From Apoderus coryli (Eukaryota > Arthropoda > Insecta > Coleoptera > Attelabidae): a stretch of DNA of 64,000 nucleotides. The stretch lies in NCBI GenBank assembly GCA_911728435.2, contig OU452198.1, positions 2,790,001 to 2,854,000 on the forward strand. Direction: 5' to 3'. The notes beneath the pieces are model-generated. The model was not told the origin of the DNA. It saw only the letters and a program-made list of their open reading frames with translations, and ran no database searches. Both the position numbers and the translations under genes were made by a program. Of this stretch, positions 45,411 to 55,699 are shown piece by piece. The first letter of the stretch is position 1, and every line of letters begins with the position of its first letter.

Positions 45411-46131
45411 ATTGTTAAAATTGTTTGGTTATTGTTTTTCTATTTTATTTCTTAATTTATGAATAAACATTTTCTTTTTTGTTCATTTCATTCCGATTAA
45501 AATAATTAGACACATGAGTTTTCCTCAAACAAATAAGAAAACTAGGTTATTATAAACATTTTTTATCTGTTTTCTGTCTATTACGGGTGGAAAAAGTTAC
45601 ATACAGGGTAAATTATTGGGATGAACCATATATGCCAGATTTTTAAATCCGGCCCTGTAAATCAATTCAAAATTACGGTATTTACCATACTGGAGGACAG
45701 TGTGTGTCGTTTCTGACTATTTTGAAGATTTCTTTTTAATAACTAAACATTATTATACAGTAAGATATTTCATTATTGCCAATTTTCAATTTGGCTCTAA
45801 AATGAATCTTTAATTGGAAATGTGAGGTGAGTGTAACAAAAAATTCAAATACCCAGGTCTAACTGTCTATTTATGCACTCTGAAAAAATTATATCAGATT
45901 TTTGAAAAATCATATACAGGATGAAGTGTTGAATATGAAGCAGTCCCACAAATTTTCTCGAAGACAGACCTGGATTTTTTCAATTCTGAGTATGTCAGTT
46001 AGTTGCCATACAGCAATACACACTTTTATAAAAAATTGAGATAAATCGACTTAATCATTGAAAAGATATGACGAAATATTTGTTTCTACTTATGGTAGAA
46101 GTATGTACAGTTCCTCGTGACTCACCCTGTA

Positions 46132-47084
46132 TAAGTGAATTCCAAATGCCCAAGCCAAAATAGTCAAATGAACGTCAAATTCATTGACATATTATATGAC
46201 TGGCACCTCAACAGAAAGGACAAAACGTAGGCTTAAAAAAACAGTGCAAATTTGTTTTGATAAGCAAATCCAGAGAAAAGTTACAAGCCCTCGTATATCA
46301 TGAAATATTTATATAAAAATTGTTAAATAATTTTTTTTATAATTGGACCTTTAATTCATACAATAAGCAATCTTTCTTTACACATTTAGCAGTAGCCATT
46401 TATTTTTAGCTTTATTTAAAAATTATGCTGCTCTAAATACACCATCACAGCTTCTTTTTTTGAAAATTCCTTTACAAACCCTTAAGTTTTAATTAACAAT
46501 TGAAAAAACAGGTGTTTTATTGAAATTTATTGTCCTTAATAAATTTCAATGAAACCAAACCATCAGTACAAAAATAAACTTTGAAATCAGTTATATTCCT
46601 ACTTAAAGATACTTTTAATTACACTGAATATTTTGTGCCAAATTAAATCAAATATATTATGTGGGTGTTGTTCGTTGTATTTATTATAAAGCTCTATTTG
46701 TATATTTAGAGTAAAATTAATTTTGACGTTATATTTTATTCAATTTATCACTCCATTAGGGTGAAGTAGCATTTACAAAAGCTGCTCATACTTAGAACAG
46801 TTCTAATTCACTTCTATCATAAATAAAAATTGGCGCGTCTGATCTGGACAGTGGTGCCAATTCGTGAGAAATTTCCCGACTCGTGAAAAATTCGCAATGC
46901 TATAATAATAATATGTCTTGGCAAAGTCTAGTTTAAGGTTTGGTACTCAAACAAAAACAAAATTAATCATGAAAGTAGCCAGCAAGCAACTACCAGCCTT
47001 TCACTGAAAACCTACGTTTAAACAATGTCCTGTGATGGTCTGGAATCGTTAACTGATCAACATTTCGCAGAGTGTTAAAGATGA
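46132..47084. other. No gene seen
   Basis: A+T-rich; no recognisable coding or repeat partner. Confidence 0.4.
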
Positions 47085-47380
47085 CTGCCTGAGGACGATT
47101 TTTTTGAAATATTTTCGAAACCAGTAAAGATGAATTAACCAAATGTAGCATATTTATTCACCGAATTAAATGTCGTAAACTGACATGAAATTGAATAAAA
47201 AAGGATGACCATAGGCGGGTAAACGGGGGGTACCCTTGCCTTAATTATAACCTAACTTTTTTTCCTTGTGATTTTTATTCATTTTGTGGCAAAAATGTCA
47301 TAAAATAAAGTTTTCTACATAAAAAGGCATACTTCTTTTTTCTCGAAAAACTTAAAAGGTTTTCGAGAAATTCGAGTTTG
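47085..47380. repeat. Dispersed repeat, inverted copy of 9620-9900
   Basis: Starts with a hammerhead-like core on the plus strand (CUGAGGA at 47089, one C, weak A/U stem, GAAAC at 47117-47121). It continues through TGACATGAAATTGAATAAAA and GGCGGGTAAACGGGGGG. About 85% like the reverse complement of 9620-9900. Confidence 0.75.
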
Positions 47381-47384
47381 AAAA

Positions 47385-47525
47385 ATTTAGGACAAAACTG
47401 GTCCTTAGTAAACAGCATTAATAAAATTATTAAAATACAGTTTGCTAACGAAAAGTTTTCCAAAATTTTATTAATGCTTTGTGCTAAGGACCAGTTTTGT
47501 CCTAAAATTTTCTAGCTCGAATTTC
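47385..47525. repeat. Long hairpin around AGGACCAGTTTTGTCC
   Basis: The left arm (TTTAGGACAAAACTGGTCCT, ~47385) and right arm (AGGACCAGTTTTGTCCTAAA, ~47488) are complementary and extend to TTCGAGAAATTCGAG / CTCGAATTTCTCC outside; the centre is ~65 bp of A/T-rich DNA. Confidence 0.7.
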
Positions 47526-47944
47526 TCCAATCACAAAAGATGATCTCCAAGACATTTGAGTATGAATATGAAATAACCTGACCATTGATGCCCAACCCAA
47601 CACTCCGCAGAATTCGACGAGGTTCCCTCTCACTACCAAATAAGCAACTGCCCCACAGAGATCTTCCCGAGAGACGCCAATTCATTATTCATTTGATCAC
47701 GAATAATAATAAAATTTTCAGCATAACCAAGAGTAGCCCAGATAGAGCCCTGCGGCGCGGCGCATAATGATCAATATCTCTGAGCTACAGCTTGGCTTTT
47801 ATCAGACAGAACAAAAGGCACCAACTGCGATGGAGGGAACGCCTTCCAAAAAGAAACCTTTATTCACAGTTAAAGGTCGGCGCACGAAATCAGAGAGGAC
47901 AAGGATGTTCTTAAGGCCAACATGAAGATGTGTGGCTTAAATGT

Positions 47945-48060
47945 GAAGACCAACTGCGTAACAATTCGTCTGTGGTGTTGGCGCAGCGCGAATTCCGTCG
48001 TCGATTCCCTGGCCGTCCGACACCGACTGCGCTAACACTGCGAACAAAAATTAGATTGAT
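47945..48060 (+). pseudogene. Transposase N-terminal HTH scrap
   Basis: QLRNNSSVVLAQREFRRRF followed by PGRPTPTALTLRTKIRLI resembles the N-terminal helix-turn-helix (DUF4817-like) that precedes many insect Tc1/mariner-type transposases. Nothing downstream continues it. Confidence 0.5.
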
Positions 48061-48279
48061 AAATTCGGTTAAGCCAAACCAAAGTTATACACATTATCAT
48101 AGGTAAAATTTCGTCCTTCCCTGCTGCCTTTATTTCAAGCCGCACAATAAAATGTGGTACACCAAAAAGATGCCGAATCTCAGTAGCATTACCGTGGTAG
48201 TATTGTTTTTCTAACTTATATTGCGAAATTTTCAATAAAAATGCATTTTTCGCATTACTGTATCTATTACGCCCCTAGC

Positions 48280-48424
48280 GGTATAGTTAGGAACTAAAAC
48301 ACTATTTCCAGCGATTTCCCATGGTCGATTTCCCCAAAAAGAATTTTTTTCCCACTGTCCTACGACTATTATTATTTCCTGAGATATGCTACCTGTCCTC
48401 CCTTAATGGAATACCCGGTATATT
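48280..48424. repeat. Dispersed repeat, copy of 31648-31795
   Basis: Same orientation and same end points as the intron-5 copy, with a small ATT expansion in ACTATTATTATTTCC. Confidence 0.85.
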
Positions 48425-49330
48425 TTTGTATGTGTAGAATTTGACGAATAAATTCCAATTCATACTTACGAGGATGGATTGGATTTCAATATTCAATAAA
48501 AGTGATAAACCAAATAAAATCAACACTAAAAAATTCAAAATAAATAAATTAAATGTAATTAAAAGTATTTAAAAATTCCATAATGTTGCTTAAAAAATGT
48601 ATTACAATAATAATAAAAATAATTAGAGTAACTATTTATTTATTTATTTTAAAAATCTAAGATAATTAATATTAATTATTTTTACAAAGATATTATTTAA
48701 TAATTAAATATATAAATTGTTTATTTAAATATATATATTATATATAATATTGTATTGTACACTTAAAAATGATCCCTTATATTTAAAAAATAAATTAATA
48801 TTGTATTTATTTTTTGTTAAATATAATTGTATAATAAAAAGCCAACAATAATGTGTGTGTTTTATTTTCACAATAATTTTACCTTTACAAAAGTTTTTAT
48901 TTTTAAATCACATCTACCACAAAAACATTCCCGCGTCCACCGAATTGTAGTTTTTTTTCATTTTCTTAAATATTTTAAAATGTTGCAGTGTATTTGACAA
49001 CAGCTTTGTGATAAACTTCAACAGTCAACTTTAAGCAACTTCAATTTTGCAATAAAATAAACATGTCACCTTCACACAATTATTTATTATATGAACATGT
49101 TTCGAGAGCTCTAACGCTGTCATCTTCAGTCACACAAAGCACAATAGGTTGAGTTTGAGTTAATTTAAATTGTCAACTGATGAAGAAATAGTTTGTTAAA
49201 AATTTGTGTTAAACTGTGGTAGTTCTTGGGATTTGTTTAACAACATGAAATTTATACAGGGAGAATAAATAAACGCTAATTATCACTATGAATAAAAGAT
49301 GGCAGGATTGGAAAAAGTAATCTAAATTAA
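48425..49330. repeat. A+T-rich DNA with one hammerhead-like motif
   Basis: Mostly A/T runs. At 49099-49129 (minus strand): CUGAAGA, one U, stem GA-C-AGC / GCU-C-UC with a single C-C mismatch, then GAAAC and AUG. Confidence 0.45.
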
Positions 49331-49625
49331 AAGGATTTCATGTCCGTAAATATAATAAATGAAAATAATTTCGTGGCAAAGCAGACTAAAATGTTGGTTT
49401 TACCTACACAAGGAATTTTGTTTAATTTAGCAGGGCCCCAGTGTAATTCAATAGAACCAGACCGAGGCATGGGTTGACAGATACTGACGAATTCGTTTCG
49501 CTCTTGTTATGAGCTGGTCAGAGTACCATAGTCGTTGCCCATTTACAAAAATAGGATACACAACAGTAGACACATGTAAACACGTATCATCTACATGTAC
49601 ATAGTAATGCATGACCAAAATATAA
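49330..49625. repeat. Dispersed repeat, copy of 37020-37320
   Basis: See the partner; this copy carries a ~20-bp insertion (TTCGTTTCGCTCTTGTTATG) relative to it and ends GTAATGCATGACC. Confidence 0.8.
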
Positions 49626-51430
49626 TTTCTTTTCCGGATCTCATTTTACTTACAAGAAAAAAATCTGCTAAATACGACTCTGTATACTGAAAACACTTAT
49701 TTAACAAATATAGAAGCTTAAAAATAGACAAAGCACAAACGTTAACACAAATTATGTCCCTTTTGTTAGCAATTATACATTTCAAATCGATGTTTCCATT
49801 CTAAATAAGTAATAGTTAGGTAGGTGTTCAGGGTTGGACTTACGAATAAATTGAAATTTTATCCAAAATATGTAAATTAATATAAAAACATATCAATCAA
49901 TCAAAATAGACGTCAAAGTTTACATTAGAAGAGACAGAAAACTGATAGTTTTTTGAAAACGTAAAGAGAAAAATTAATTGATTTTGCCAGATCTAATAAA
50001 AATGCAGAAGTAAAATAAAAAAAAATGTTAAATTGTTCAAATTCCCATTATTTATCAACTGCTATAACCACCAACGTTCAATAGCCAGTTTGTTTGAGAA
50101 ATATTTGACATGTTAGTAAAATTGGAACCATATGAATTGATGGATTTTTTTGTACCAGATTTGGATTTGTTGTAATTTTTGTCTTGATTTCTTTTAGGAT
50201 TAAGTTTTGGGTTTGACGTTTTCTCAACCCTTTATGATATTAATTGTTATTGTAAAGTGGCTGTTTGAGAATAAAGTTATTATGATTAAAAACCTGCTGC
50301 TAAAAACAAAATAACGATGCAAAAGTACATGAAAATTATTTTTCAGCAAATAAAGAACACTATCACATGATCCTATAGGCCTAAAAAAAAAAATTACTGT
50401 AAATTTCTTTGTTTAATAAAAGACAAAACCATCTGGATTAAAGAGGCGTTCTGTGGATAAAAATATCGAAATTCTACTTTTATAAAAGCATAGAATGAGC
50501 CTTTAACTTTTCATTAAATCAATATTTTCATTAAAAAATACATAAAGACAGTAACAAATAGGCAACTACAAACATTATGTGTCTCCAACTATCTATCTTG
50601 TTTCACTGACTGTCTTCGCACTTGCCTTAAGCCTGAAGTTCTCGAGTAAAGCTCGTTTGATTCGTCTCAAAACTTTTGTCTCGTACACTGCAACTTTTCT
50701 AGAGTTAATCCTAAGTTGAGTCCATACAAAAAATTGACTATACATCTAGATCTATCTGTATTTTGTTTATATTTATAATAATAAAAATAAAGTTGAGAAA
50801 CATTGCACAATATTCTGGTTAAAATGAAAATAACCTTATTAAAGATATAATTAATGATGTAGCAGCTTTATTTAAAAATATGTAAATATTTAATGGGTAA
50901 TTTTCAGATTTATACAAAATGTCTTGTAAGATATTAATTGTTGTAAAATAGTAATCTTCATGAAATCCTAATATATTCCGGTTCCAATTGCCGACAACAT
51001 TTCAATGTTTGTTTTTATTAATTAAATGATCTAAATAAAACCACTCAATGTATAAGAAAGAGAGAAGTTTCAAACATGTAGAATCTTGTATAAATAAATA
51101 TTTTTTTACTAATTATATCTCAACGAAAACTTGAGTCCCTATAATTAGTAAACTGGAAAATATTTCAAAAAACATGACGAAGACCCGTCGATTTTTGTTC
51201 CTCAGAGGAGCGTTTTTGACAGTCATGTTGTGATTGTACTTTTACTTTTAATAAAACTGCCTCTAACTAAACTAATATTTATTGAAATTTAGGAAAACTA
51301 ACTAAAAAAACAACATGTCGATTATTATTATACAAAACACTCTACTACATACTACGGATCTATTATTACTAAAAAAAGAAAAACCACAACAGGTTATGGA
51401 CCCAGAAGTCATGGAATATGTTACAAAAAG
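49626..51430. other. No gene seen
   Basis: 1.8 kb of A+T-rich DNA; no exon, RNA gene or repeat that I can support. Confidence 0.4.
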
Positions 51431-51610
51431 GACTCAGATTATAAGAAAATAATATCATATTGTGATAGTGACTTTGCAGGAAGAAAAAGCACAACAGGAT
51501 TTGATATATTAGTTTACTGTTTTATTTAAAGTAAAAAAAATCACAGCAAGTCAAGCCAACTCAATATGTCTAATCCCTAGCGACTCCAACTTTAAAATTC
51601 CAAATGGAAC
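51430..51610 (+). pseudogene. Copia RNase H scrap
   Basis: Reads DSDYKKIISYCDSDFAGRKS then TTGFDILVY, the start of the copia-type RNase H domain (usual form GYCDADWAGD-RKSTSGF). The following SKKNHS-type segment is frameshifted. Too short to join with the copia remnant at 2395-3340. Confidence 0.7.
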
Positions 51611-52160
51611 TACCCCACTTGTAGTACATTATTTTAAATAATTTATTGGTTAAAAACGAAAAGAGGACAATCCAAAGGTCGTGTAGTAATTTCCACACAA
51701 ATGCCGTACTAATAGTAATAAGATTTCCATCTACTACACACGACCACATTACCTAATTTTATTGATGTGTCACAAATAAAAAAGCTGAAATAGATAATGA
51801 ACAAGATTTCAGTTATAAAATTGTTCGAACATTATTGAAGATATTCGCTGTTATTAATCGGCACTCTTCTAGAATTATCTGACGTGTTTCAGAAGTCAGT
51901 GATTTTTAAACTCCACACATAAAAAATCCGAAGGATGGGGCGATCTTGGTAGCTATTCGACGGGACCTTACCTGCGTTGCGTTCCGCCATTTGTGTAGAA
52001 ATTACTACAAGTACCGTTGGTTTGTCCACTTTTGGTTTTAAACAATAATTCTGTTAATTCGCAATCGATTTCTAAAAACGATGCATCACTATTATGTCAT
52101 GTCGAAAAAAATTATTATTTTGGAGGATATTAGGTTAAGGCTCTTTTTTCTGAAAAAATT

Positions 52161-52580
52161 CGAGAACTCTTTTACGCGCCGTAACTCACTCAATTTACAT
52201 ACAAATAGACTTTTATCGGTGCTCAATTTGAAGGTTTTTTGAAGCACTAAAAAAAACTTATATATCATTACCCCGAAAAATCAACCCTCTTCTCATAATT
52301 TACCGTTGAATACATCGATCGCAAAAAAGGTTCCTTTCATTTTTTGTTGATTAAAGACGTCATTGTGGAGTTATTCGTGAAACATCGTGGCTTTTTTCGA
52401 TGAACTCTTTTACGCGCCGTAACTCACTCAATTTACACACAAATAGACTTTTATCAGTGCTCAATTTGAAGGTTTTTTTGAAGCACTAAACAAAACTTAT
52501 ATATCATTACCCCGGAAAATCAACCCTCTTCTCATAATTTAACGTTGAATACATCGATCGCAAAAACAGATTCCTTTCAT
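52161..52580. repeat. Tandem duplication of ~180 bp
   Basis: 52161-52340 and 52403-52580 are about 95% identical (GAACTCTTTTACGCGCCGTA, CAATTTGAAGGTTTTTTGAA, AATACATCGATCGCAAAAA), separated by ~60 bp of single-copy DNA. Confidence 0.9.
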
Positions 52581-52609
52581 CGATCATATCTCCCTTTTTT
52601 GCAAGCAGC

Positions 52610-52966
52610 CAGTTCAACCGAACCGAACCAACCCAGTTCAACCGAAACGAACCAACCCAGTTCAACCTAACCGAACCAACCGTTCAACCGAACTGAACCA
52701 ACCCAGTTCAACCGAACCGAACCAACCCAGTTCAACCGAACCGAACCAACTCAGTTCAACAGAACCGAACCAACCCAGTTCAACCGAACCGAATCAACCC
52801 AGTTCAACCGAACCGAACCAACTCAGTTCAACAGAACCGAACCAACCCAGTTCAACCGAACCGAACCAACCCAGTTCAACAGAACCGAACCAACACAGTT
52901 CAACAGAACCGAACCAACCCAGTTCAACTGAACCGAACCAACCCAGTTCAACCGAACCAACCCAGT
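52610..52966. repeat. 24-bp minisatellite
   Basis: About 15 copies of CCCAGTTCAACCGAACCGAA + CCAA with point variants (ACAGAACC, ACTCAGTTC, ACACAG). It grades into a different short-word repeat (AGCTGAGCTGAGCTAAGCTG, ~52990-53030). Confidence 0.95.
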
Positions 52967-53400
52967 GTGAGGTGAGGTTTGGTGAGCCAAGCTGAGCTGA
53001 GCTAAGCTGATCTGATCTGAGCTGAAGATTTTCAAGCACGAAAAACCCAAAAAGTATTGACTTTCAGAACAACTTTATAGAACAAAAGTTGCTTAGAATT
53101 TGACTTTCTATCCATTTCCAGGGTTATTTTGAGTAAGGGACTTTCAACCCTTGAGAAGGGGTGGCAAAAGCACACATCTGCATTATATAACTTGCTATTT
53201 AAGCAGTTTCCCATTATCTCACCAAATTTCAAGTGAATCGGTTCAGTCAGTAAGAATTCGGGGATGGATATCCCGAGTAACTGGAGGAATTAACGTTATC
53301 GGAAGGAAGGGGTATCAGTTAAAGTTTACTTTGTAGAAACGCGTGGTTTTCGACAGTTCTTTTGTCAATAATTTAGCATATTAACCTCAATTTCTCAACT

Positions 53401-53855
53401 TAAGTCCTACTGGAGAAACACTCCAGGCCTAAGACAATCAAAAAGGTTTATCAAACCTTCAGAGGCCAACGCAGGGAAGCTTATCCAACTGGAGAGAAGC
53501 GACCTAAGGCGAATTACAGGCCTTTTTACGGGACACCACCCAGTGAAGTACCATCCCGAAAAGATGGGCCTAACCGAGGACGACACTTGTCGGTTTTGCG
53601 AAGACGCAACAGAGACAACAGAACACGTGCTCTGCGAATGCATGGCACTTTTCTGCAAAAGACTAAAACACCTTGGAGGGGTGACCCTAACACCTGACGA
53701 GGCAAGGAATTTAGCCCCCAGAGAAATCATCAACTTTATGAAAAGTGTGGGACAGCTGGGCAATTCATAGATTAGAGTCATTCACAAAAGATCTTCTGCA
53801 GGTCGAAGTGAGGGGAGGCCAAACCGCCTAAACGGCTCCGAAAAACAATCTACAA
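53401..53855 (+). pseudogene. LINE C-terminal tail (I/R1-like)
   Basis: Open for ~120 codons: RFIKPSEANAGKLIQLERSD, LRRITGLFTGHHPVKYHPEK, MGLTEDDTCRFCEDATETTE, HVLCECMALFCKRLKHLGG, INFMKSVGQLGNS. The C-x2-C-x(n)-H-x3-C array (CRFC / HVLC) is the cysteine-histidine motif after RNase H in this group of LINEs. The 3' untranslated part (CAAAAGATCTTCTGCAGG to CGGCTCCG) matches 2160-2225. 5'-truncated copy of the family at 1401-2230. Confidence 0.8.
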
Positions 53856-55087
53856 CCTCAATTTTATTGTTTGAGTATCGGTAGATATCCACGGTATTTC
53901 TGAGAAACTTTTAACAGACGATGAAGAAGATGCTGTAAATATTGTTGAACGCCCTCAGCGACAAAGTGGAACGACCCTGAATTTATAAATCGATTTCGAT
54001 TTTCAAGGGAGTCTGTAGGCTTATTAATCGGACACTGTGCCATATTTATCTTCTTCTTCCACATGTTACTTCTATTTTTCCCCCTTTTTATTGGCCTCTA
54101 CAACTTAGATAAATCAGCGGGAAGCCCTGTCAACCCATCCAATCACTCTCCGCGCCATCAGGTACTTGACTACCGTGATCGCACCGAGAAATGTTTGGCC
54201 ATGTGGGGAACTCCCGCCTCTATTTTACTTTTATAAATGAGACATTTATAAAACAGACCTTTTAAAGGTAACGTTAACCATCACTGTTAAAATTAACTTC
54301 AAACATGTTTAACCTACAAACAGTTGTTCCAACGATGGACGTTTTGTCAAGCCACCAATAGGAACGTTGTGCTAGTGTTTTGACATACATCAGCTGTCCA
54401 TTACATAATAGCTTTGTCTCTTTCAGATCAGAGAGAGAAGTCAGAGTTTTTTTTACTGTCTGTTTGCGAAAGTTGCCATTTTATTTATTTGTTAATTTGT
54501 TTTATTGAGTCGGTACAGTAAAAACTGTGGCCAGGCCAAAGTCATACATTCCGGATTAAAAAAATTAAAAAACATTCTGTATAAACCTGAGAAATTCCTC
54601 ATGCATTTCTTTATTTCTAAAAATATTTTTTCTACACATAGCCGCGAATATTTTGCAGTATTTCTTTCAAATTAAAAACAATAATATTTTATAGTACCTA
54701 CCTATAATAATTAATAATGAATAATTATAATAATAATAATTTAATTTATTTTAGCATTTTGTAAAAATTGTTTTTTTTTTGTTCATTTTTTTTTTAATAT
54801 TCTGTATTTTGTGTAGTAGGTATTTATTAAACTTTTGTTTTTCTTGTTCTCTAATAATAATAATATATTAATACTCAGTTAATGTGTGAAGTACAGCCTT
54901 TTTGCATCATCTTACAACTACCATAGCGCATATTGATAATATGACAAGGAGGCATGCCGGTAATAGGATATGGCTGGAGTTGTAGTCTTCACTTGCAACA
55001 CAGGTACCTTAAAAAATTTCAAAAAAATCTATTAACACCGTGCGTAAAACTTAAATTGATAGTTATTCTTATCCCAAACTGTTAATT
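53856..55087. other. No gene seen
   Basis: A+T-rich single-copy-looking DNA; (AAT/ATT)n runs near 54720 and 54850. Confidence 0.4.
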
Positions 55088-55430
55088 TATTATATCGAAT
55101 TATCGGGTTTCGGGATAAATGAAATTCCAATTAACTTGGTGTAGTCTCTATTGCAACGTTTCGAGCCAATATATGCACTTCTTCAGGCTAAAATCGAGAA
55201 GAATTTTTATTTTTAAACTAATATTTCGCGTTGTATAAAATATGTTTCATGTTTTTATTTTATTTTTATTGTCATTTTGGACAACGTGAAATATTAGTTT
55301 AAAAATAAAAATTCTTCTCGATTTTAGCCTGAAGAAGTGCATATATTGGCACGAAACGTTGCAATAGAGACTACACCAAGTTAATTGGAATTTCATTTAT
55401 CTCGAAACCCGATAATTCGATATAATAAAG
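55088..55430. repeat. Near-perfect palindrome with two hammerhead-like motifs
   Basis: Arms 55088-55236 and 55281-55430 are ~95% complementary (ATTGCAACGTTTCG and its complement, TCGAGAAGAATTTTTATTTT and its complement). Each arm has one motif: 55158-55186 (minus) and 55329-55357 (plus), namely CUGAAGA, one A, stem GUGC / GCAC in the plus copy, GAAAC, then GUUGC. The arms end together at TCGGGTTTCG / CGAAACCCGA and TATCGAATTA. Confidence 0.75.
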
Positions 55431-55699
55431 TAAAACTTAAAAACCTACGAGCTTGTTTAACAAAACAAGGCTTGATTTCGAGAATTTGTCAACTACTACA
55501 CTTTCACCAGACGGCCGTTTCGACTATCCACGACTCATCAGTAGGGATACGAACATCGATGTAATTATGGCGATGTGTCTTGTACATCGATGTATCAAAT
55601 TCGATGTTCAAGTTCAATTTATATTTTTTCTCAAGAAGCTCAAGTCATGAATAATTTTTTTTTTTTCTAAAAATAAGTCCATATTGTGATACGCTTTTA

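Larger units (their letters stand above)
43683..46131. mobile_element. Concentric fold-back element, copy 1
   Basis: The left end TACAGGGTGAGTCACGAGGA and the right end TCCTCGTGACTCACCCTGTA are complementary, with TA at both borders. Inside, further complementary pairs are nested: ATACAGGGTGAATTATGG (~43790, left arm only here), CATCCTGTATATGAT / CATATACAGGATGAAG (~43985 / 45913) and AATTCACCCTGTATG / CAGGGTAAATTATT (~44283 / 45603). The left arm is interrupted at ~44302-45010 by foreign DNA. The centre (45222-45410) encodes a transposase tail on the minus strand. Copy 2 is at 55700-57537. Confidence 0.85.

Noticed and set aside
52794..53050. Open frames on the minus strand with a repeated SVELGWFG pattern
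   Set aside because: A by-product of the 24-bp minisatellite, whose period is a multiple of three.
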